From contig JAUXAJ010000091.1 in NCBI GenBank assembly GCA_030620005.1, positions 1-15,835 on the forward strand: a stretch of 15,835 nt of DNA, written 5' to 3'. The notes beneath the pieces were generated by a model that ran no database searches, was not told the origin of the DNA, and saw only the letters and a list, made by a program, of their open reading frames with translations. Shown piece by piece: positions 1-6,101 of this stretch. This stretch comes from Promethearchaeota archaeon. Its GTDB lineage: Archaea > Asgardarchaeota > Lokiarchaeia > Sigynarchaeales > SOKP01. The position numbers were made by a program, and so were the translations under genes. How positions within the stretch are numbered: position 1 is the first letter of the stretch; every line of letters begins with the position of its first letter.

Positions 1-1051
1 CAGTCTTGCACCAATACAAGGGTACCAAGCTGGTAGCGATTAAAAACGCGACCACGAACATGATCGTTTCAACGTTAAAGTAAATGGAAGCAAGCGTTCC
101 AATTGGGACGAAGATCACCGACGCCAGGGAGTAAGACGAGCATAAGACTTGAAACCGGGCGTTTTCGTGGTCGTTTTTCCTTGAAAATTTTGAAACATTC
201 AATATTAACAGCATGAAGTTGAACAACATTATACCGTTGACTATTTGAGCGATTCCGTAAACTATAAAAAACAAGAGGAATTGATTGCTAACGATGGAAA
301 GAGCGGTAAGGACAAAGAAGCACGAGTAAAGGAACACCATCAATTTAACGTGCTTGCCCTTGATTTTCTTCCTTCCAATGTACGCCCCTAAGAAGTTTAG
401 AAGTATTAACACGAAGTAAAGGGTCGAGAAAACGTTGAACTTTTTTTCGCCAAACGATTGGAAGATCCACGGAAGAAAAATGAATGATACTCACCTGTCG
501 CTAAAAATTAAAAAATAAGAAGCAAAAAGCAACACCAAGGGAACGATCGTGTTTTGTCTTGGTAGTTGCTCGCGATTGTCCGAAGGGGCGCTTTTTAAGC
601 CGGTCGTCCTCTCCCTTATTAAAAACGTTAAAACGAATAAAGGCGTTAACAAGGAGAAAACCAAGAGAAAAAACAAGTTCCACGAGCTTTGAGAGTAAAG
701 GTCTTCTTTAATGACGAGATAAACCGCGTTCACCAACAGCGCACCGAATATGCTACCGCTCATGGAAAGAATCACGTTTCTCCTCTTGAGATTGTCGTTC
801 ACGCTCGTTTCCGTCAGTATTTTACCGATGGCTATTCTAATTATTTCTTGGGACATCCAAAAGAACGTTAAAAAGATTCCAAAGTACGCCAACAGTTGCG
901 AATTTAAAGCAAAGGCTAGGAAGCTTCCGCCCAGAAAGACGCTGCTAACGAGGATCGGCGCCCTTATCTTGCTCTTGTGCTTGTCGAAATAATATCCGAG
1001 CGCGGGGGCTAATAACAAGGTTAAATACCCAAAGAATTGCGTGAACGCTAA
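1..1051 (-). pseudogene. MFS transporter remnant, truncated at both ends, with an in-frame TGA
   Basis: On the minus strand one frame stays open from 1051 to the window edge except for a single TGA at 491-493. It encodes a chain of hydrophobic helices. Near the start, helix 2 is followed by G-Y-Y-F-D-K-H-K-S-K, which fits the MFS loop 2-3 motif (G-x3-D-[RK]-x-G-x-[RK]2). Hydrophobic segments continue after the TGA (VSFIFLPWIF onward), so both sides belong to one transporter of the Major Facilitator Superfamily, a secondary carrier of the cytoplasmic membrane with normally 12 helices. Helix 1 and the true start are missing: a TAA lies at 1052-1054 and the break sits inside an 18-bp tandem duplication. 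A TTG at 1018 could restart translation, but without helix 1. The substrate cannot be told. The 3' end lies beyond base 1. Probably a dead gene. Confidence 0.75.
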
Positions 1052-1071
1052 TTATTGCGTGAACGCTAATT
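1036..1071. repeat. 18-bp tandem duplication at a gene-fragment junction
   Basis: Two perfect adjacent copies of ATTGCGTGAACGCTAATT lie at 1036-1053 and 1054-1071. The left copy still reads as MFS sequence on the minus strand. Immediately to the right, at about 1078, the XPF-like fragment begins on the plus strand. The duplication therefore marks the joint between two unrelated broken genes. Confidence 0.95.
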
Positions 1072-1077
1072 ACTAAC

Positions 1078-1360
1078 CGCTTGTTTGAACAGGTGTTGCG
1101 GTTAAAGGACGCTTACGAGACGCCGGTGTTAGTGCTGGAAGGAATGAACGAGTTTGTTTTCAAGAACGTGAGAGTCGAAAAATCCTCCATTTATGGCTCT
1201 CTGTCGAAGATCGCCTGCAGGTTGGGGATAAGCGTGATACCAACCTTGGACCTAGAAGATACGGCAATGCTGATCGAAAGAATGGCGGTTCAAGAACGCG
1301 AGAAAAAAGACGACGAGCCGTTTCTTCCTCGTTCCGCTCCCAAGAAATTGAGCGACTATG
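1078..1360 (+). pseudogene. XPF/Hef-type ERCC4 nuclease domain fragment
   Basis: The plus frame beginning R-L-F-E-Q-V-L-R-L-K-D-A-Y-E-T-P-V-L-V-L matches the second half of the ERCC4 nuclease domain of archaeal Hef/XPF (in Pyrococcus Hef: GLFDQVKRLKEAYSRPIMIVEG). After a variable segment, the family's conserved I-Y-G-S-L, I-P-T-L-D-x-E-D-T-A and A-V-Q-E-R-E blocks are also present. These proteins are structure-specific nucleases that cut fork and flap DNA. The catalytic G-D-x(n)-E-R-K-x3-D half should come directly before R-L-F-E-Q; it is absent, and a TGA lies in frame at 1060-1062. The downstream helix-hairpin-helix domain is also missing: the frame leaves recognisable sequence at about Y-A-H (1360) and stops at 1401. 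This is an internal scrap that cannot encode an active nuclease. Confidence 0.8.
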
Positions 1361-1588
1361 CACATCACGAATCTCTTCTTGTCCTTTTAATCTATTCTTG
1401 AGATTACTCACGCTATATTTTTTTTTATCGCCCTTAGAATGGCTGATATAAACTGTAATGGGTGCTCTTTGCCTACAAATCTCTAATACGGTTGGACAAT
1501 CATAATTATTTATTCCCTCCCATTCATCCTTCCACCGGTTTTTATTCAAATAAAGGGATTTTAAATTCTTACATCTCCACAAGGACTG
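1359..1588 (-). pseudogene. LRR-TIR protein fragment (Asgard type)
   Basis: Reading leftward from 1588, the frame gives one leucine-rich repeat (S-L-W-R-C-K-N-L-K-S-L-Y-L), then a linker W-x-D-E-W-x-G-I...P-T-V-L-E-I-C-R-Q-R-A-P, then I-T-V-Y-I-S-H-S-K-G-D, the first strand and box 1 of a TIR domain, continuing to about G-Q-E-E-I-R-D-V. From memory, this order (LRR, P-x-I-L-E-x-C-R, then F-I-S-H-x3-D) is typical of TIR proteins in Lokiarchaeota. The frame stays open to 1160, but past about 1359 it only reads the antisense of the XPF fragment. The earlier LRRs and the rest of the TIR domain, including the catalytic glutamate region, are gone. TIR domains are NAD-consuming enzymes or signalling adaptors; this copy cannot be active. 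Confidence 0.65.
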
Positions 1589-1594
1589 TATAAA

Positions 1595-1618
1595 TTTATT
1601 TATTTATAAATAAATAAA
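1595..1618. repeat. 24-bp perfect AT palindrome
   Basis: Blocks of TTTA on the left are mirrored by TAAA on the right around a TTTATAAA centre, giving a perfect palindrome made only of A and T. It lies between the 5' side of the LRR-TIR scrap (minus) and the PCNA scrap (plus). It could extrude as a cruciform or act as a breakage hot spot. In such AT-rich DNA it may also be chance. Confidence 0.7.
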
Positions 1619-1644
1619 ATAAAATAAATAAATATATAAGTGCG

Positions 1645-1848
1645 GGTAATTATTCCCTGACGTTTCTCAAGGCTATCTTGAAGCTTTTTTCCATCACCGA
1701 GAGACTTGAAGTCTCCTTGAAAACAGACCACCCCTTGAAGATGATCTTTGAATTGGTCGAAGGAGCGCGCCTCTCGTACTTTCTCGCACCTCGGGTTAAC
1801 ACCGACGAAAACGGTGATGATTTTGATGATATGGATGAAGAATTTTAA
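1645..1848 (+). pseudogene. PCNA C-terminal fragment
   Basis: The plus frame N-Y-S-L-T-F-L-K-A-I-L-K-L-F-S-I-T-E-R-L continues into D-H-P-L-K-M-I-F-E-L and S-Y-F-L-A-P-R-V, then an acidic tail (DDFDDMDEEF) and TAA. This is the end of the sliding clamp PCNA: Y-x-L-x-Y-L, then D-x-P-L/M, then the near-invariant L-A-P-R-V. PCNA rings tether DNA polymerase, FEN1, ligase and other partners. Only about the last 65 of roughly 250 residues remain. Upstream is AT-rich filler, so the fragment begins without a start codon. The stop looks native and the extra acidic tail is unusual. Together with the XPF fragment it shows that pieces of replication and repair genes have collected here. Confidence 0.82.
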
Positions 1849-2362
1849 TAAATTGTAACTACGACGAAATAGTTAAATATACGATAAAATAAATGAAAAA
1901 ACTGAGTAAAAAATAAGAGATACTCGATCAAAAAAAAATTTTTTCCCACGATCCGTTAACCAAAATATTGAAACAAAAAAACTCATGCACGCAGCTCAAA
2001 AGAATTGAAACCTTTTTCTCCCATTTTTTTTTACCCTCCCATGTGAAGTGAAGCGATGTCTTTTTCGAGTTACTAATTTAAGAAGAAATTATTCTCCATA
2101 TATTTTATTCGAGCACGACAAATATTTACCAACAGTCAAGTTAACGACTCAGACAAGCATGTTTTCTTACTAAAAGCTTTTAGAAAAGTTTTTAGAAAAT
2201 GTTTATTTTCTTTCTTCTAAAAAATCTTATTTCGAAAGTCGAGATTAAGTTACAAAGGCATTTTTATTTTGAGAATGTATTTTTACAATTCATCTTTATT
2301 AATATTTGATTATTTTAATGTAATTATAGAAATTATCTATAGCAATTAAAAGTGAAATTGAA
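1849..2362. other. AT-rich gene-free stretch
   Basis: I see no credible gene in these 514 bases. It holds long A and T runs, a 14-bp palindrome at 2170-2183 (CTAAAAGCTTTTAG), and just after it a possible hairpin with TTTTTAGA pairing to TCTAAAAA. One 13-codon ATG frame on the minus strand (about 1984-2028) is too short to support. The right end presumably carries the promoter of the membrane-protein gene that follows. Confidence 0.6.
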
Positions 2363-3322
2363 TTGTCCGAGGTTATCCAAGTTTTAATAGTAAATTATAA
2401 TAAAAAAGCAAAAAATTACGAGCTGGGAAGACAAGAAATTTTAGAAATGTCTCTGGATGAATTTAAAAAATTAATCCAAGAAATTCCAGAGAGTACAAAA
2501 TATCATGAACAATTTCAGCCAAGAATAATAACTGAAGACTATATTTTTATAAAAGAAAGAGAAGATACATTTCAATATAAATATAATTATAAAAAATGGT
2601 TATTCATTATTGAAGGGAAGTGGAAATTTAAACAATTCAAAATTGAAGAACTTCAAAATGGTTTTATGAATTGGGAAAAAGAAAGAAAAAGTTTAAGATT
2701 TACATCTCGAGCAAAAGCTCTATTGAATAGATATATGCTTTTATTTACGATGTTAATGTTTTTAATCATATTAATAACTGAATTCCCGTCTTTTTACGCA
2801 AAGTTTGGTAATAATATCTATTTCTGGGTTCTTTACTTATGGATATTTGGTCTTACTCTTTATATTATTATTATTAATTTTAAGTCAGGAGGGAAAAGGT
2901 CCTTCCAAAAAATTCCTTTAAAATATTCCTTACCTATCGTAAATATTTTTGAAACCACGGATATTTCTTCTATTTCAGTATGGATTTTTGATATGTTAGG
3001 AACAACCGTTTTATTTATTACTTTATTTCCCGAATATTTGTCTGATTTCTTGGTTCTTATTGTGGTGGCGATTCTTATAGTTTTATTTTTCATGATATTA
3101 GTAGTACAAGAGTACATGTCCGTTAAAAAGATAAAATTATCTTCTATTCAATTTTTACATGATTTTCTTCAAAGAGAGGAAAGTCTTACTGGGGAATCTA
3201 AACAATATTACCTTCAATTAATCCTTGAATTAGAGAAAAAACCAATATTCAAATTAAACACATTATCCAAATCTTTGGTAGTTCTTACAATAATAATTTC
3301 TTTAATTCCCTATCTTCTTTAA
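2363..3322 (+). CDS. Multi-pass membrane protein with a soluble N-terminal domain
   Basis: 319 residues if translation begins at the TTG at 2363; the frame is closed by TAG at 2327-2329 and no ATG occurs before residue 29 (M-S-L-D-E-F), so the start is uncertain. Residues 1-115 are soluble and charged, with a lysine- and tyrosine-rich patch around 60-95 (ITEDYIFIKERE). Five hydrophobic segments follow at about 124-144, 152-172, 205-222, 228-248 and 303-319, the last forming the C-terminus. Between helices 4 and 5 lies a cytosol-like helical loop (250-300). I do not recognise the family. The large N-terminal domain joined to a compact helical bundle would suit a sensor or a membrane-acting effector, but that is a guess. 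Strong AT bias separates it from the higher-GC gene downstream, which is convergent. Confidence 0.8.
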   Translation: MSEVIQVLIVNYNKKAKNYELGRQEILEMSLDEFKKLIQEIPESTKYHEQFQPRIITEDYIFIKEREDTFQYKYNYKKWLFIIEGKWKFKQFKIEELQNGFMNWEKERKSLRFTSRAKALLNRYMLLFTMLMFLIILITEFPSFYAKFGNNIYFWVLYLWIFGLTLYIIIINFKSGGKRSFQKIPLKYSLPIVNIFETTDISSISVWIFDMLGTTVLFITLFPEYLSDFLVLIVVAILIVLFFMILVVQEYMSVKKIKLSSIQFLHDFLQREESLTGESKQYYLQLILELEKKPIFKLNTLSKSLVVLTIIISLIPYLL

Positions 3323-3375
3323 TTAATTTAAATTTAAAGAAAAGAGGAGGTGGAGTATATAGAGTATAAACAATA

Positions 3376-3771
3376 TTACTGTCTTTCGAGATCACGGAGG
3401 GAAAACCATAGGGATTCGTGAACAAAGGCGTTAAAATCGCTCTTAGACTTGATGAGTTGAGGGGGCAACTGGTCAAAAATTAGAAACAAGGAGGAATTCT
3501 CCCTCCAATCGCCAGTTACTCGAGATCCGTAAGGAGTTAACTTGACCAGCTCGGGTTCGATGCGATGGTTTTTTCTGCGGTATTCCGGAAAAATCGACTT
3601 GATAACATATCTCTTGTCTTGGAAAGTTGCAACGAGATATAACAAGTAAAGATCTGAGGCGTTTCCATTCACTTTATCGGTGATCTCGAGGATCAGCTCC
3701 TTGTGGGGGACATCGAACAATTCGTACGGTCCTAAAGGAAGGTTTTCGCTAACTTCTCTTGATTCGGTCAT
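3376..3771 (-). CDS. Hypothetical protein, 131 residues
   Basis: ATG at 3771 begins a soluble protein with no membrane segment and no obvious metal site. It alternates strands and helices (E-L-I-L-E-I-T-D-K, then L-Y-L-L-Y-L-V-A-T-F-Q-D-K-R-Y-V-I-K-S-I, then S-S-L-F-L-I-F-D-Q-L), as in a small alpha/beta fold. I do not recognise it. A clear archaeal TATA-like box lies 42-53 nt upstream on the same strand, supporting transcription as a single gene. Codons are richer in G and C than in either neighbouring gene, placing it in the higher-GC class; unlike most of that class here it looks intact. It is convergent with the membrane-protein gene ending at 3322 and divergent from the HEPN gene at 4016. 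Confidence 0.7.
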   Translation of the reverse strand: MTESREVSENLPLGPYELFDVPHKELILEITDKVNGNASDLYLLYLVATFQDKRYVIKSIFPEYRRKNHRIEPELVKLTPYGSRVTGDWRENSSLFLIFDQLPPQLIKSKSDFNAFVHESLWFSLRDLERQ

Positions 3772-3812
3772 GATTACCAGGGGAAATGTATCTTAATACG
3801 AAGCCGTGTTAA

Positions 3813-3824
3813 ACTTATATAAAG
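3813..3824 (-). promoter_or_regulatory. TATA-like box for the 131-residue gene
   Basis: On the minus strand the sequence reads CTTTATATAAGT, close to the archaeal consensus TTTATATA, 42-53 nt upstream of the ATG at 3771. That spacing would place the transcript start about 15-25 nt before the gene. The box is nearly symmetrical and could also fire rightward, but the first good gene that way is 200 nt off. Confidence 0.55.
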
Positions 3825-4015
3825 AAGAAAATGCAAGTGTAGGAACCAGACACAGGATCAATGTTAGAGGACGGGAGAAGGTGAAAAAGAAGGGGTAAAA
3901 AAAACCATATTTTAATTCTGATCGTAATTTGACATGTAGTACACTTTAAAACTAATAAATGTTACATTTTAAATTAGGAGAAGAATACAAATTATAAAAT
4001 TAGGAACAATATAAG

Positions 4016-4846
4016 ATGGAGTTTGAGGATTTTTCGGTCTTTTTTATTGAATTCATGAAGAACATGAATATATTAATTGATCTATTGAAGTTTAAAAACT
4101 CGATGTTTAAGGATTTTTTTGACATGACGAAATCTATACATGAGGATCCAAATGACTTCATCAATACTCTTGTTGAAAAAATGGATTACGAACATCTTGA
4201 CAAATTAAAGAAAGGAATGTTAGGAGATAAGAAGTATAAATTTTTATATAATTTTTTTCTTGAAGTTCAGAAAACCTACACATTTGAGAATTATATTGAA
4301 TTTGAGCGCATAAATGACGTTGTTTTGAAATTAACTGAATTTGAGAAGTATCTCTATAATTGTTTTAAACATATTATTTTAAAGCACCCAGAAATTCTTG
4401 ATAGTAGAACAATGACGTTTGCAGAGTTCACATTACATTCAGAATTAGGAACTAATATTGTAGAAGCAGGGGCAGAAAAGTTTCTTCATGAACTTTTTTA
4501 TAAGAATTATATAGATGTATTTAAAATGGCTATTAAACCTTTAGGGATTAAACATGATATATATGAGGTAATGATACATAAACTTCAAGATATCAAACTG
4601 ATAAGAAATCAATTAATTCACGCAAATGGAAGAGTAACTACATTATTTCTAAAAAAACTAAAAGCACTAGAACTACCAAAATATGATTTGAGATTTGATG
4701 AATTCAATTTAAACAATAAAATAGAATTGTCCGATGAATTATTACAGGATATAAGTCAAACCTTAATTATTATTGGATTTGAGTTTGATAAGAAATTAAC
4801 TGAAGCGTATCCCGAGTTAAAAGTGAGATTGGATAATAAGTCGTAA
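4016..4846 (+). CDS. HEPN-domain protein, probable ribonuclease
   Basis: 276 residues starting at ATG 4016. It is all-helical, with no membrane segment. Residues 197-202 read R-N-Q-L-I-H, the HEPN active-site motif R-x4-H, in the expected setting of a long helix (DIYEVMIHKLQDIKLIRNQL) followed by A-N-G. The middle portion (about 105-130, E-F-E-K-Y-L-Y-N-C-F-K-H-I and H-P-E-I-L) looks like the first helix of larger HEPN families such as the MAE_28990/abortive-infection type. HEPN proteins cut RNA as metal-independent dimers and commonly serve as toxins or defence effectors. No antitoxin-like gene (nucleotidyltransferase MNT, or a small DNA-binding protein) lies beside it, so it may be self-controlled or a stand-alone sensor-nuclease. 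The HEPN call is firm at motif level; the subfamily and biological role are inferred. It is very AT-rich. Confidence 0.75.
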   Translation: MEFEDFSVFFIEFMKNMNILIDLLKFKNSMFKDFFDMTKSIHEDPNDFINTLVEKMDYEHLDKLKKGMLGDKKYKFLYNFFLEVQKTYTFENYIEFERINDVVLKLTEFEKYLYNCFKHIILKHPEILDSRTMTFAEFTLHSELGTNIVEAGAEKFLHELFYKNYIDVFKMAIKPLGIKHDIYEVMIHKLQDIKLIRNQLIHANGRVTTLFLKKLKALELPKYDLRFDEFNLNNKIELSDELLQDISQTLIIIGFEFDKKLTEAYPELKVRLDNKS

Positions 4847-4972
4847 AACATTCAAATCGAAATTTGCTTTAAAAGATCGTACCATAGTTGTAATGTTTTT
4901 GTTCTTAAAGATGTGAATAAATGTAATATTTGGAGTAAAAATAAAATCAAGTAATAAAATTATTTAACCGTC

Positions 4973-5024
4973 TATATAAATTTTTGTGAAAGACTACGCT
5001 CAAAAAATGTTACGGTATATAAAG
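4973..5024. promoter_or_regulatory. Two orphan TATA-like boxes
   Basis: TATATAAA at 4973-4980 and TATATAAAG at 5016-5024 resemble archaeal TATA boxes; on the minus strand the second reads CTTTATATA. They lie between the 3' ends of two convergent genes (4846 plus and 5064 minus), where no gene start is expected in either direction. They may serve an antisense or non-coding transcript, or be left from a lost gene. In such AT-rich DNA a chance origin is possible. Confidence 0.35.
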
Positions 5025-5063
5025 AGTGACACTTTTTTTTGTGAATTGTTAATCATAAGGGAC

Positions 5064-5762
5064 TTAACCGAGCAGGTTTTCGATTTCGTCGATCTTTTTG
5101 GATATCCATTCTTTAAAACAGTTAAAATCGCTAACAGAAGACATTCCGAGAGGAACAACTGAAGACTTTTTAGATGAAGCGCGCGCAGGCGTCTTTCCAT
5201 CGCCCTTTGGTAAAGAAAGCGTGTTAGGAAGAATCACTTCGCTTAAATCGAGTTCCCCAAAAATTGCTTTAAAGTCTTCTATATCACTAGCGATCAAATC
5301 GTAGTTAGTGTTGTTCATGCCGATCCAATTGACCGCAAACTCTCCAGGTATTCCTTTTTTCCAGTGGTGAGACCTCAGGTAGCAATATATTCTTTTAGGA
5401 TCGTGAAGCTGACTAAGGTCTAAATTCCTCGAGTTCACATTTTTTTTCCGATAATCGAGCAACGCTTGCGCGAACTCCCTAGCAATCTTTTTGTTGCGCT
5501 CCATGATAAAGGCGTATTCTTCCAAGAAGGAGTTGTCTTTGTTGGATCCCGCGGTTCGAGTTGAATCCTTCTCGAGTTGACACAAACCTTGACTTGCAAC
5601 GCCTAAAATTATTGACTTGCAACGCCTAAAATTATTTCTCTCGTTTAAGGAGCGGAAAATCTCCAAAGCGCCAAAGCAAAAAAGATTGGTGTACGGATTC
5701 TTTTCCTTGAAAACGACTTGGGCGCGCACGATGCAACAACGAAATTCACATTTATATATCAC
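5064..5762 (-). CDS. Hypothetical protein carrying an internal tandem duplication
   Basis: The frame gives up to 232 residues from GTG 5762, which overlaps the TGA of the small gene upstream in the form GTGA and would allow coupled translation. A TATA-like box sits on the same spot (5751-5759), so a leaderless start at a later GTG (about 5729, V-R-A-Q-V-V-F-K) is also possible. Residues 85-100 read M-E-R-N-K-K-I-A-R-E-F-A-Q-A-L-L, a helix; then D-P-K-R-I-Y-C-Y-L-R-S-H-H-W, then a linker rich in S, K and A, and a helical tail. I do not recognise the family. A 23-bp tandem duplication at 5589-5634 shifts the frame between its two copies. The N-terminal 40 residues and the rest may therefore be two different reading frames fused by the duplication, and the protein may not be functional as written. 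Higher-GC class. Confidence 0.5.
   Translation of the reverse strand: MIYKCEFRCCIVRAQVVFKEKNPYTNLFCFGALEIFRSLNERNNFRRCKSIILGVASQGLCQLEKDSTRTAGSNKDNSFLEEYAFIMERNKKIAREFAQALLDYRKKNVNSRNLDLSQLHDPKRIYCYLRSHHWKKGIPGEFAVNWIGMNNTNYDLIASDIEDFKAIFGELDLSEVILPNTLSLPKGDGKTPARASSKKSSVVPLGMSSVSDFNCFKEWISKKIDEIENLLG
5589..5636. repeat. 23-bp tandem duplication inside the 5064-5762 gene
   Basis: Two perfect adjacent copies lie at 5589-5611 and 5612-5634, each built around TTGCAACGCCTAAAATTA; 2 more bases match beyond the second copy. Because 23 is not a multiple of three, the copies are read in different frames on the minus strand (N-F-R-R-C-K-S, then I-L-G-V-A-S-Q). Removing one copy would join the upstream half to a different downstream frame. 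Confidence 0.95.
5751..5759 (-). promoter_or_regulatory. TATA-like box at the start of the 5064-5762 gene
   Basis: The minus strand reads ATATATAAA exactly where the GTG start at 5762 would lie. If used, transcription would begin about 25 nt downstream and exclude that GTG, favouring the GTG near 5729. This makes the start of that gene ambiguous. Confidence 0.4.
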
Positions 5763-5938
5763 TTCAGTTTCATCCGTAATTGCATGATGCGATCTTTAAA
5801 AAACCGTGTAACCCCCTCTCGTGGGGAGACCACTATTAATTGAACCATATCTCCACCACATTCCATACAATTTTTATCGGTGGCAGTCCATTTTGGGCGT
5901 CCCGCAATTCGATCCATTCTTCTTGAAGATCTTGTCAT
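5759..5938 (-). CDS. Small basic protein with one Cys-x2-Cys pair
   Basis: ATG 5938 opens a 59-residue frame ending in TGA at 5759-5761. The N-terminus is strongly basic (MTRSSRRMDRIAGRPKW). It is followed by N-C-M-E-C-G-G-D, a single zinc-knuckle half (C24, C27), and a short strand M-V-Q-L-I-V-V. A complete zinc ribbon would need a second pair, which is absent, so it either binds metal as a dimer or is truncated. Its stop overlaps the GTG of the next gene by four bases (GTGA), the pattern of translational coupling in one transcript. A TATA-like stretch (ATTTTATAAA) lies about 40 nt upstream. A nucleic-acid-binding role is plausible from charge and cysteines but is inference. Confidence 0.5.
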   Translation of the reverse strand: MTRSSRRMDRIAGRPKWTATDKNCMECGGDMVQLIVVSPREGVTRFFKDRIMQLRMKLK

Positions 5939-6101
5939 GATTTAATCTTTAACCTCTATTTTTCCAATTCATTTATAAAATTATGATTAGAGCCTTCACG
6001 CTCTTTATTTTTACACTAAGACCTCAATTCAGAGAATTGGAAAATTCTTTATGTTTTTTGAGTTAAATCCTATGCTATTATTATCTAAGAATAATCAGTA
6101 T

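Noticed and set aside
689..992. Plus-strand open frames opposite the MFS remnant
   Set aside because: They lie fully antisense to clear MFS sequence and have no family features or promoter.
1160..1358. Left part of the minus-strand frame continuing from the LRR-TIR fragment
   Set aside because: It only reads the antisense of the XPF fragment; the TIR-like sequence stops at about 1359.
1960..2012. Two copies of ATTGAAAC spaced like a CRISPR repeat and spacer
   Set aside because: ATTGAAAC is a common end of archaeal CRISPR repeats, but the bases before the two copies do not match over a repeat length and there is no third unit.
4850..4900. Possible tRNA T-arm (ATTCAAATC)
   Set aside because: No acceptor stem, anticodon arm or D-arm can be drawn around it.
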